From Clostridiales bacterium (GTDB lineage Bacteria; Bacillota; Clostridia; Oscillospirales; Oscillospiraceae), in the NCBI GenBank assembly GCA_012728025.1, contig JAAYFX010000178.1:1-6905 (forward strand): a stretch of 6,905 nt of DNA. The letters are read 5' to 3'. The notes under the pieces were generated by a model. The model saw only the letters and a list, made by a program, of their open reading frames with translations, had not been told where the DNA came from and did no database searches. Each line of letters starts with the position of its first letter. The first letter of the stretch is position 1. Position numbers and translations under genes: made by a program. Shown in pieces: positions 1 through 6,328 of this stretch.

Positions 1-332
1 AAAACCACAGCAGGGTCACGAAAGCTCTGGGCGGGAATGCCGTTGTCTATATTTTGCTGGAGATATTGAAAGGGAGTGACCACAGAGTTTGCCTGAATGC
101 TTATGGAGGAGGGGTTATACTGAACCTCCAAAACATGAGTGCCCGACAAGGCTCCGCCTGCCGCCCCGGCCCCGGCTGCTCCCTCAAGAGCCTTTTTTGT
201 CTGCGCCATGGGGTTTGCCGCAGCAGCCCCGTCATCCTCCGTGTGGAGAATTAGCATTGCCTTCGGCACAATGCCAAGGGCGCTTGAGCCAAGGTCTTTT
301 GCCATATTACCGGCAAGGGCTGAAAAACTCAT
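1..332 (-). CDS. CIS tube/baseplate-type protein, second copy (3' end outside window)
   Basis: The first 110 residues are visible and the gene runs off the left edge. The ATG at 332 is preceded by AAAGGAG at a normal distance, which fixes the start. The N-terminus is followed by an Ala/Gly-rich stretch (about residues 35-62), then HVLEVQYNPSSISIQA at about 66-81. The Y/F-N-P-S signature after a beta strand is what I recognise from the N-terminal domain of the contractile injection system tube family (Afp7-like proteins that sit between inner tube and spike, often with a C-terminal LysM domain). Whether this copy has a LysM domain cannot be seen. It lies 58 bp downstream of a larger protein carrying the same signature (HFNPSQLQVY), so the two look like tandem paralogues in one operon. 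The role as tube-baseplate adaptor is inferred from family and context. The spacer 333-390 contains only the ribosome binding site and no convincing terminator. Confidence 0.72.
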   Translation of the reverse strand, partial: MSFSALAGNMAKDLGSSALGIVPKAMLILHTEDDGAAAANPMAQTKKALEGAAGAGAAGGALSGTHVLEVQYNPSSISIQANSVVTPFQYLQQNIDNGIPAQSFRDPAVV

Positions 333-390
333 AGGACAGCTCCTTTCTTAAATCATGTATAAAATGGTGCAAGGGGTGCGCCTTAAAAAC

Positions 391-1179
391 CTAAAGGTTA
401 AAATTAAAGACATTGCCAACCTTTTGGGCAGCTCCAGAAAGGCTGCTTTTCTCCCCGCTGAAGACCTTGTCATAGTTTTCATACCAGCTGTTAAGGTGAA
501 AATCATCCATCTCATGCTGTATGCGCAAAAGAACCTGAGCACGAACGGGTCTGCCCGAGGCGGAAAACATGGTGTATTTTGCCGAGACATTTATAAGCTG
601 ACCTGTAAAGGCAAATTCTGCCCAGCGGAAGGAGACATTTCTTGTATAGGGGTTTCTTAAAGCTGCCACAAGCCCCTCAACCTCATCCTGAACCGACCAA
701 ACCTTTTTTCCGCCGGCGGACATTAAAGAGGCGGCTATATTTTTTGCTCCCGAGGCAGTTAGACCCATGGTAAACTTATCGGCCATAAAGGAGTCGTATA
801 CGTTCATCTCGTCAAAATGAAGGGTTACGTTAAGGCTCATTTTCGCCTTTGTTACGCTGTTGTGGGCAGGAGGCCCTCCGGCAACGTCGGGAACCTTAAC
901 AGGAAGGTTTGACACATAAACCTGAAGCTGGGAGGGGTTAAAGTGGACAAAAAAGGTTTTAGTCTTACTGGGGTCGTCAAAATCGGCTCCTGCCTGCTCT
1001 GCCGCTGTTGCCGCCTTTCTGAAATTGCTCATTTTGGCGGCATTTTCAGCCTTAGTCTGGGCAGAGGCGGCAGACTGATTTTTACCCAGAGAATCCCGAT
1101 AATCGTATATTATAAGCCTTGCCTGCTCTATATTGCCCGTAAGGCTTGCGCCAAGCTGCTGCATAAGTCCCATTGCCAT
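391..1179 (-). CDS. Contractile injection system tube/baseplate adaptor (CIS_tube-like)
   Basis: 262 residues, ATG at 1179 with GAAAGGAG 7 nt upstream, stop TAG. Residues 76-88 (FFVHFNPSQLQVY) carry the NPS signature. Residues about 181-222 (core FRWAEFAFTGQLINVSAK, then YTMFSASGRPVRAQVLL) match the pattern hydrophobic-W-x-x-F-x-G ... Y-T-x-F-x-x-x-G-x-P-V-R-A seen in CIS tube/LysM proteins of eCIS and related phage tails. In that family the protein forms the ring connecting the inner tube to the spike. The first ~70 residues are a helical Ala/Gln/Lys-rich extension. The C-terminus after residue 222 is short, with no LysM repeat that I can see, unlike Afp7-type members. It follows the 910-residue gene by 38 bp and precedes a second NPS protein by 58 bp. 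Family call fairly sure; exact position in the particle is inference. Confidence 0.78.
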   Translation of the reverse strand: MAMGLMQQLGASLTGNIEQARLIIYDYRDSLGKNQSAASAQTKAENAAKMSNFRKAATAAEQAGADFDDPSKTKTFFVHFNPSQLQVYVSNLPVKVPDVAGGPPAHNSVTKAKMSLNVTLHFDEMNVYDSFMADKFTMGLTASGAKNIAASLMSAGGKKVWSVQDEVEGLVAALRNPYTRNVSFRWAEFAFTGQLINVSAKYTMFSASGRPVRAQVLLRIQHEMDDFHLNSWYENYDKVFSGEKSSLSGAAQKVGNVFNFNL

Positions 1180-1217
1180 AGACTAACTCCTTTCGCCCAA
1201 AATGCTGATAAGGACAG

Positions 1218-3950
1218 CTAAAACCTTCCCCTGCGGCTGCGCTCTGTTTGCAGTTTTTTCTCCATCTGACGGTAAACCTTGTCGGAAATGGAATTCATCT
1301 GCTTTGCCAGAGTGCGGTTTACAAGCTCGGTTATATCCTGACTTGTCTGGGCTATGACCTGCTTGTTCACTGTTTCATGTTCTATTTCTTGTATGTTTTT
1401 GCTGCTGAAGCTTTCGCTTACTGTGGTTTCCGTAGTCTTTTTTTGTTGCTCCTGACGGAGCTGCTCGAAAAACTCCTCGGAAAACTGGCTTTGCTCGACT
1501 TTATGTACTATCGGTACCCTTGGGGGCGTTTCCGTTGGTGAAAACTTTGTCCCCACAGGCTCATTAGACCTGCTGTAATGCTCCAAAACCCTGTCTGTCC
1601 TGTTGGTGAAGCGCTCTGTTTTGCTATGGGCTTCTGGCGGCGTTGGGGCATCTTCTGTTTCCGAAGGGGAGGGGTGCTGCCTTGTGGCCGAGTTAAATTC
1701 CCCAACGTTTGACGGCTTTAAAAGTCCGGAGCCAAGGGCGGCACTGGGGTCTTTTTCATAGCGGAGAACAGCCTCGGCAATCTGCCTTGTGGCAGGGTCT
1801 GCCCCTTCAAGATATGCCAGTGCCTCGGGGCTTAAAGGGGGAGGGTTAGGGGAGGGGGTCCCCATAAGCTCTTTAATAAAAGCTTCCGGAGATTCAAGAG
1901 CACGGAGAGCCTCGCTCATGGTTTTTTCAGTGTCCGCCAAGGGGATGCTGTCTGAAATTTTCTCCATGCGCACAGCTTGAATAGTTTCAAAGCGCTCACG
2001 ATTTCTTTGGTTTATCTCATAAAGTTCTCGGGCAATAAGCTCTGCCGGAGCCTCACTGTCACTGGGGGCAGTGTAAGAAGGTAAGTCTTTGGAAGGCTCG
2101 GAGATTTCCCCAGAAGGTTCTTCCAAGGGCACTTTCATAGAAGGGGCCTCATAGGGGGAGCTTAAAGAAGGGCCTTCCTCGGCTGTTTGAAAGGTTTCCC
2201 GAAGTTTTTGGTAAGAGTCTTTGAAAACCGTTTTTTCCAAAAGGGGCTGCAAAGACTCAAAGCGTGGTGAAAAAGTGTAAGTTGAGGGAGCCATTTCCGA
2301 GGACTCCGACTGAAAAACATTCTGACGCTGAACCAAAAGCAACTCACGCAAAAGCTCCTTACCTGCCCGCAGACCCCTTGTAAGCTCGGCTTCTTTAGCA
2401 AATGGAGGGGGGCTTAAAGCTTCCTCTGAAATGGGAGGGGGAACAGCGCCATAAGTTGGGACAGAAGGAGAAAAGCCAGAGCCGAGGGCTTTTTTCGCAA
2501 GCTCTGCTATGTCTTTAGAAGGCGGCGGCAAGGGCTTTTCGGTGGAGTTAGAATCATCTTCCTCAGGTTTTGCTAAGGGGGTGTCGCCCTCGGGGTGCTC
2601 CATCATAAGGGGCGGGGGAGCTTTTTGAGCAGAAGCTTCACTTAAAGGCGGCTGTGGAGACAAAAGCTTAGCAAGCTCAGGTTCTCCTCTTTCAGCTAAA
2701 GGCTTTTTTGTCTGAATAGAGCCTGATTCCTGCTCATTTATTATAATATTGCCCTGCTCGTCATAATAAAAACTGCTGTCACCTTCTAAATTAAGGGCAT
2801 TGCTGCTCGCAAAAAGCTGCTCAAGCTTCAAAAAATCCGGCTGTTCCGGAGAGGATGAGAAAACCCTGTCCCCATAGAGGAAAAGCTGCTCACGAATGGA
2901 GATAATCTCCTCTAGGATGCTTGCCTCGCTTTTATAAAGGTTTCTTGTCTCAAGGGAAATATCCCCTGTTTTACGGATGTTAGAAGTGTCTCCGCTGTGG
3001 TAACTTTGAAAGCGGGAAATGGAGTTTTGAATGGTTTCGCTGAATGAGCCTTCAAGGTTAAGCCAAAGGTTAGTTAGACTTCCTTTCCGTGTTATCTCTT
3101 GCACCAAAATATTTTCCACAAGGGAGACAAGGCCTGCCGCCGCCGCTCGGGAGAGAACTTCCCCCTCGTTTTCCGGCGGTGGCAGAATGTCGCCCAGTTC
3201 AAAATGATTAAGGCTATGCTGCAAATAAAGGCTTTGGCCGGCCAAAATCTTTTCCCTTAGCTCTGATAGGCTAAGGAGCCTGCTGACAGAAAGCTGCTCG
3301 GCTGTTCTAAGCTCTTTATTGTGGAAGGAACCAAAATGTTTGGATTGGTCCTGCTGGAAGGAGTTTACAATATCGTAAATGGCGGCGGTATCAAGCCGCC
3401 TGTAAATATCACTGTGAAGGTAATAGGGGAGGGTGTGGCTCTTTGGTTCTGGGGTTTCATGGAGGGAGTCCTTTTTTTCTTCCCTTTTTTCTTGGGACAA
3501 AGGCAGGGCTTCTCTCAGCTTTAGTTCCTGCTGATAAAGCTTTATAAGCTCGTGTATGTCAAGCTGCTCGTCTGTAATGTTTTTAATCTGCTTCATGAAA
3601 AGGGAAATGTCGTTTATGCCAAGCTCTCTTAGCAGATTTTCGATATAAACCTCGTCTTGATAGGTGAAGTTGTCACTTTGAGAGAGGAGGATGCGATTTA
3701 TAAAGTTATTTATAAGCTCCACGCCGACAATGCTGTTATCGCTTATGGTATTTTGCACTGCAATGCTGGTCATGCCGAAAAGCTCTTCGGGAAAATCCGG
3801 AGGAGCGGTAAGGTAAAACAGCAGTTCTTTAGGGCTAATGCCGGAATTAATCATGGAGTAGTTGCCTAAAATCCTCTGGAAAAGCCCCTCCGACACAGTA
3901 AGAAAGCCATCGTCAATATTGAGTTTTATAGGCTCTTTAAGTGTCAGCAT
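1218..3950 (-). CDS. Unassigned 910-aa protein of the injection-system operon with a long Pro/Glu/Ser-rich linker
   Basis: I do not recognise a named family. The ATG at 3950 lies 16 bp after the stop of the tube-domain gene, with GCGAGGAT as a somewhat distant ribosome binding site. Residues 1-150 look folded, with alternating hydrophobic helices (e.g. ELLFYLTAPPDFPEELFG, VYIENLLRELGINDISLF). Residues about 175-410 contain further helical stretches. Residues about 430-830 are low complexity, rich in P, E, S and A with many PPP/PPL runs and short helical inserts, so probably largely disordered or extended. The last ~65 residues are helical and coiled-coil-like and end in a basic tail (QTERSRRGRF). 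No signal peptide, transmembrane segment or enzyme motif is visible. Its place between a tube-domain protein and CIS tube/baseplate proteins suggests a structural, scaffold, ruler or adaptor role; this is inference only. The high Pro content argues against a classical all-helical tape measure. Confidence 0.8.
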   Translation of the reverse strand: MLTLKEPIKLNIDDGFLTVSEGLFQRILGNYSMINSGISPKELLFYLTAPPDFPEELFGMTSIAVQNTISDNSIVGVELINNFINRILLSQSDNFTYQDEVYIENLLRELGINDISLFMKQIKNITDEQLDIHELIKLYQQELKLREALPLSQEKREEKKDSLHETPEPKSHTLPYYLHSDIYRRLDTAAIYDIVNSFQQDQSKHFGSFHNKELRTAEQLSVSRLLSLSELREKILAGQSLYLQHSLNHFELGDILPPPENEGEVLSRAAAAGLVSLVENILVQEITRKGSLTNLWLNLEGSFSETIQNSISRFQSYHSGDTSNIRKTGDISLETRNLYKSEASILEEIISIREQLFLYGDRVFSSSPEQPDFLKLEQLFASSNALNLEGDSSFYYDEQGNIIINEQESGSIQTKKPLAERGEPELAKLLSPQPPLSEASAQKAPPPLMMEHPEGDTPLAKPEEDDSNSTEKPLPPPSKDIAELAKKALGSGFSPSVPTYGAVPPPISEEALSPPPFAKEAELTRGLRAGKELLRELLLVQRQNVFQSESSEMAPSTYTFSPRFESLQPLLEKTVFKDSYQKLRETFQTAEEGPSLSSPYEAPSMKVPLEEPSGEISEPSKDLPSYTAPSDSEAPAELIARELYEINQRNRERFETIQAVRMEKISDSIPLADTEKTMSEALRALESPEAFIKELMGTPSPNPPPLSPEALAYLEGADPATRQIAEAVLRYEKDPSAALGSGLLKPSNVGEFNSATRQHPSPSETEDAPTPPEAHSKTERFTNRTDRVLEHYSRSNEPVGTKFSPTETPPRVPIVHKVEQSQFSEEFFEQLRQEQQKKTTETTVSESFSSKNIQEIEHETVNKQVIAQTSQDITELVNRTLAKQMNSISDKVYRQMEKKLQTERSRRGRF

Positions 3951-3966
3951 AGTTTATAATCCTCGC

Positions 3967-5442
3967 TTATTCTATGAAAGGCAGGTTTGCAAAATAGCTC
4001 TGGTTGGCAGAGATGGTGCCAATGGCTTTTTGTATATCAGAGCTTTGGCTCTGGACTTCTGGGTAGTGGCGGTTGGCCTTGGAAAGCTCGTCGGCTTCCT
4101 GAACCTTTTCGTTTTTCTCTTTGACTTTTTTCAACTTGTCAGGAATAAGTTCAAAGAGCTTCTCGCAAGATTTTTGACGGGTTTCAGAGCCTTTTTCAGC
4201 ATTTACCAGCACTTTCTGGCTTTCTTTTGCCTTGTTGTGGGCCTGACTTGCTTCTTTTAAGGCTTTTTCAGCCGTATTTTTAACGCTTCTGGCAGCGGCA
4301 ACCTTTTCCTCGGCTTCATCTGCTGCAGCTTTGGCACTGTCGTATTCTGTTTGAGGTTCTGAAACCTTTTCTTCGGCCAAAGTTTGCTCTGCCTTGGCGT
4401 TTTCCTCGTTTTCACCAGCGGTTGCAAGCCTTTCGTCGGCCTTAGTTTTAGTTTCCAAAGCTTCGGCAAGCTGTTGGGCAAATTCAAGGTCGGTTTCCGG
4501 CCTTTCCTGATTTTCCATATAGTCTGCCTTCCAAGCGGCGGCCTTTTGTGCGTTTTGGGCGGCTTTCAGCTGGGCCTTCGCAGAGCTATATGCCTGTTTT
4601 GCGGCGTCAAGCTCTTTTAAAACATTGTCAAGGGCAAGCTTCTTCTCTTTTAGCTCTTGGCGCTTGGCAGAAAAATCAGCTTCCGCATCTGTGAGACCCG
4701 CTTCCGAAGGCATGGTGGCTTTGGCTTCTTCCTCCGTTTTCTTTGCGTCGGAAACAGCAGATTCTGCATTTTTAATGGCAGCGGGCAGTTTGGAGATTTT
4801 GTCCTTTATATCCTCAAGCATTTTTTTGGCCTGCTCTTCGGCGTTTTCTATCTTTTCATAGGCAGACTGGGAAAGCTGCTTTACTCTGTCTAAAGACTCC
4901 ATAGCCGCAATGGCGTTAGATGCATCAGAAACCTTGTTGTCAAAGAGGTTTTGACCTGCCATGCTCCAAGGAATATCCACACAGAGCATTTCCCTGTATC
5001 CAAGGGTTGTTGTTTCAATAAGCAGACCGGATTTGTCACCGGAAAGCTCACCGTAATTTTTTTTCATTACGGTGCAGCCTGTGAAAACATAGGTTCTGGC
5101 AACAAGAAAGGGGATAAACTGGCTTTGGTAACGGCTGACAAAAAGCAGCACAGGCAAAACCAAATCCGCCCCTAAGGGCATGGGGTCAAAGTAATCAACC
5201 CCCACATAGCGCTCAACCTCAAGGGTGTGGGGTTTTGAAAGAGGCTTTCTGCGCATATGGACATAGTCGTTTAAGCCGCCCTCTTGAATATAGTCATACT
5301 CAAGCTCTCTTGAGAAGGCTTTGACACTTTTGCAGGGCAGGTCGAACAAAAGCTCTACCCTGAGCATAAAGTTAAAGTTCACAAGAGGGTGCTTGCCCTG
5401 ATTGCTAACCAGATAGTTTTCGTCGGTTATACTGGCAGACAT
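3967..5442 (-). CDS. T4 gp19-like tube-domain protein with a long coiled-coil extension
   Basis: 491 residues. The ATG at 5442 is preceded by a near-perfect AAAAGGAGG. Residues about 18-160 fit the phage T4 gp19 / eCIS inner-tube fold: NFNFMLRVELLFDLPCKSV (first strands), RELEYDYIQEGGLNDYVH (the E-G-G loop typical of tube proteins), then LEVERYVGVDYF and a final strand ending DIPWS. The family is usually about 150-220 residues, so the rest is unusual: residues about 180-455 are almost entirely A/E/K/Q heptad-like helix (AEEKV, AKAAADEAEEKVAAA), broken near 218-222 (LPAA), 244-250 and 310-318 (NQERPETD). A short non-helical tail (QSYFANLPFIE) closes it. In eCIS operons gp19-like paralogues include the main tube and adaptor copies; the position downstream of the chaperone/DUF6760 pair suggests an adaptor or specialised copy, with the principal tube gene elsewhere. 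The function of the extension is unknown. Confidence 0.82.
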   Translation of the reverse strand: MSASITDENYLVSNQGKHPLVNFNFMLRVELLFDLPCKSVKAFSRELEYDYIQEGGLNDYVHMRRKPLSKPHTLEVERYVGVDYFDPMPLGADLVLPVLLFVSRYQSQFIPFLVARTYVFTGCTVMKKNYGELSGDKSGLLIETTTLGYREMLCVDIPWSMAGQNLFDNKVSDASNAIAAMESLDRVKQLSQSAYEKIENAEEQAKKMLEDIKDKISKLPAAIKNAESAVSDAKKTEEEAKATMPSEAGLTDAEADFSAKRQELKEKKLALDNVLKELDAAKQAYSSAKAQLKAAQNAQKAAAWKADYMENQERPETDLEFAQQLAEALETKTKADERLATAGENEENAKAEQTLAEEKVSEPQTEYDSAKAAADEAEEKVAAARSVKNTAEKALKEASQAHNKAKESQKVLVNAEKGSETRQKSCEKLFELIPDKLKKVKEKNEKVQEADELSKANRHYPEVQSQSSDIQKAIGTISANQSYFANLPFIE

Positions 5443-5469
5443 ATGCTTTCGCCTCCTTTTAAAAACTTG

Positions 5470-5640
5470 CTATTTGCGCCCAAGATCCAGAATACTTTTT
5501 TCCTTGGGTTTTTTCTTGTCCGAGGGATTAAGACTGCTGTTTATAGAGGATATTTCCTCACACCAGCGCCTGCGGCTGCTGTGGTCAAGAGCCATAACAT
5601 CAGTTTGGCTCCAGTGGAAATAGTATGAGATAAAGCCCAT
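5470..5640 (-). CDS. Small conserved eCIS protein, DUF6760-like
   Basis: Coordinates give the minimal ATG-started ORF of 56 residues (MGFISYYFHWSQTDVMALDH ... RRRWCEEISSIN, then a Lys-rich tail). The pattern Y-P-x-x-x-L-Y-x-E-hydrophobic ... FHW ... hydrophobic-x-L-x-H-x-x-R-R-R-W-x-x-E-I-x-x-I-N is what I remember for the small DUF6760 protein encoded in eCIS and similar tail clusters, probably a component near the tube/baseplate. The conserved part begins before this ATG: in-frame codons upstream read LYPEEELYRE. That stretch has no ATG, GTG or TTG. Possible ways to include it are a CTG start at 5670 (GGAGG lies 7 nt upstream), or a -1 frameshift from the chaperone gene, which enters this frame at 5688. 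The ATG at 5640 would lose the YPxxxLYxE segment. It ends 27 bp before the tube-domain gene. Gene reality is likely; its true N-terminus is open. Confidence 0.8.
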   Translation of the reverse strand: MGFISYYFHWSQTDVMALDHSSRRRWCEEISSINSSLNPSDKKKPKEKSILDLGRK

Positions 5641-5661
5641 CTCACGGTATAGCTCCTCTTC

Positions 5662-5694
5662 GGGATACAGCGTTATCCCTCCCGAGTAAAATTT
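5662..5694 (-). promoter_or_regulatory. Candidate programmed -1 ribosomal frameshift signal (slippery heptamer plus hairpin)
   Basis: On the minus strand, positions 5694-5688 read AAATTTT, which in the chaperone frame is A AAT TTT, a canonical X XXY YYZ heptamer. After an 8-nt spacer comes a perfect stem GGGATA / TATCCC (5679-5674 with 5667-5662) with a 6-nt loop. The zero frame stops at TAA (5675-5673) inside this hairpin. The -1 frame is open from 5688 and runs without a stop through the DUF6760 ORF to the TAG at 5472-5470. All of this is read directly. That it acts in translation is inference from the lambda G/GT type of tail chaperone frameshift. The same GGGAGGG could instead act as a ribosome binding site for a CTG start at 5670, or the alternative stem CGGGA/TCCCG could form. 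Confidence 0.55.
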
Positions 5695-6035
5695 ACCGAG
5701 ACCTCATGAGTTTTGCCGCAGTCGGGGCAGACAACGGTCATTTTAGGAGGCTCAATGCTGTTTATCCTCTGGTACATATCCTGCAAAAAGGCAAGGTCTG
5801 CTGTGAAAAAACGCTCCACAATGTTTGGAACAACAGTGTCCATCCCTTCAAGCTCTGTTATAACGGAGGAGAGGATGACAATGGTTAAATAAGAGGGGTT
5901 TGAAAGCACTCTGGGGTCACGGGTGGCCGCAATCTCGTCTCCGGCCGTGGCAAGGCGCATTTTACCCCGTTTGTGAACCTCACCAATGGAGTCCACATAG
6001 CCTCGGGGCAGCTCGAAATCGTATACGGTGGTCAT
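5673..6035 (-). CDS. Tail-assembly-chaperone-like protein of the injection system
   Basis: 120 residues. The ATG at 6035 is preceded by AGGAGGT (6052-6046). The sequence starts with FELPRGYVDSIGEVHK, followed by RGKMRLATAGDEIAATRDPR, then helical segments with YLTIVILSSVITEL, FFTADLAFLQDMYQRIN and a C-terminal CPDCGKTHEVSV. This matches a conserved protein found next to tube and DUF6760 genes in eCIS and Myoviridae-like clusters, usually annotated as a phage tail protein or tail assembly chaperone. The C-P-x-C-G turn is half of a zinc ribbon; no second CxxC is present, so metal binding would need dimerisation or another partner. The 3' end holds a slippery heptamer and hairpin (see the separate entry); a -1 shift after Phe116 would give a 188-residue fusion with the DUF6760 ORF. 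The divergent IS110 element begins just upstream, so its original operon promoter may have been cut off. Confidence 0.8.
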   Translation of the reverse strand: MTTVYDFELPRGYVDSIGEVHKRGKMRLATAGDEIAATRDPRVLSNPSYLTIVILSSVITELEGMDTVVPNIVERFFTADLAFLQDMYQRINSIEPPKMTVVCPDCGKTHEVSVNFTREG

Positions 6036-6062
6036 AGTTTTTGTTACCTCCTACAATATAAA

Positions 6063-6310
6063 TTACGGTACAGGCACGGTATCCAACCGTGTCTGTTTCG
6101 TTTTTGTTGCCAAGGCTGTACAATGGGAGAGCTTCGGTCTGACCTTAGTTACCAAGGACTAACCACATCCGTATTGGAGTCCGTCAGCCGTCTCTCTCAT
6201 TGACAGCAGTTCGATTTGAGCAGGTAGTCCCGCCCGGTTTTTGGGTGTGTTCGCGTAACCAAGGAGATTGAATAGGCAATAAGAGAACGGTATCGCCGAT
6301 TGCGAATCCA
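6063..6310 (+). ncRNA. Candidate IS110 bridge RNA region
   Basis: No protein is plausible here, but three stem structures are visible. (1) 6071-6079 pairs with 6087-6095 (9 bp, one G-U, 7-nt loop). (2) A long stem: 6115-6119 with 6203-6207 and 6121-6131 with 6192-6202 (16 bp, one bulged A, one G-U), continuing through 6135-6143 with 6183-6190 and enclosing a loop region at about 6144-6182. (3) 6276-6280 with 6299-6303, containing 6288-6290 with 6296-6298. A 5' stem-loop, then a large looped stem, then another loop domain before the transposase start matches the order known for IS110 bridge RNAs (5' stem, target-binding loop, donor-binding loop). A TATAAA at 6057-6062 could be the -10 box of a junction promoter. 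Exact ends and guides are inference; loop 2 could alternatively fold as TTAGT/ACTAA (6145-6149/6158-6162) or GGACT/AGTCC (6156-6160/6178-6182). Confidence 0.6.
6071..6103 (+). other. Strong hairpin followed by a T-rich run at the element's left end
   Basis: CAGGCACGG pairs with CCGTGTCTG around a 7-nt loop, followed by TTTCGTTTTT. It is most simply the first stem-loop of the candidate bridge RNA. It also has the look of a weak intrinsic terminator for rightward transcription, which could keep readthrough from outside from reaching the transposase gene, but the T run is interrupted by CG. Confidence 0.45.
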
Positions 6311-6328
6311 TATTTTTAGGAGGTCATT

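Noticed and set aside
333..390. Terminator or promoter between the two CIS tube-type genes
   Set aside because: Only a 4-bp imperfect stem (AAGG/CCTT) without a T run; it looks like an ordinary operon spacer.
3862..4260. 132-codon plus-strand ORF with hydrophobic segments
   Set aside because: It lies antisense to the tube-domain and 910-residue genes, has no ribosome binding site, and its hydrophobic look comes from the complement of Glu/Lys-rich codons.
6053..6085. Leftward promoter for the chaperone gene within the element end
   Set aside because: TATATT-like -10 and TTGGAT -35 candidates exist but their spacing is off (about 20 or 15 bp) and the -10 abuts the ribosome binding site.
6071..6103. 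Intrinsic terminator on the plus strand
   Set aside because: The stem is good but the T run is broken by CG, and the hairpin fits better as the 5' stem of the candidate bridge RNA; noted only as an alternative.
6076..6294. Direct repeat ACGGTATC (6076-6083 and 6287-6294) as element-end/donor-guide match
   Set aside because: One 8-nt repeat within about 250 bp is expected by chance about half the time, and the first copy lies inside a stem; too weak without the right end.
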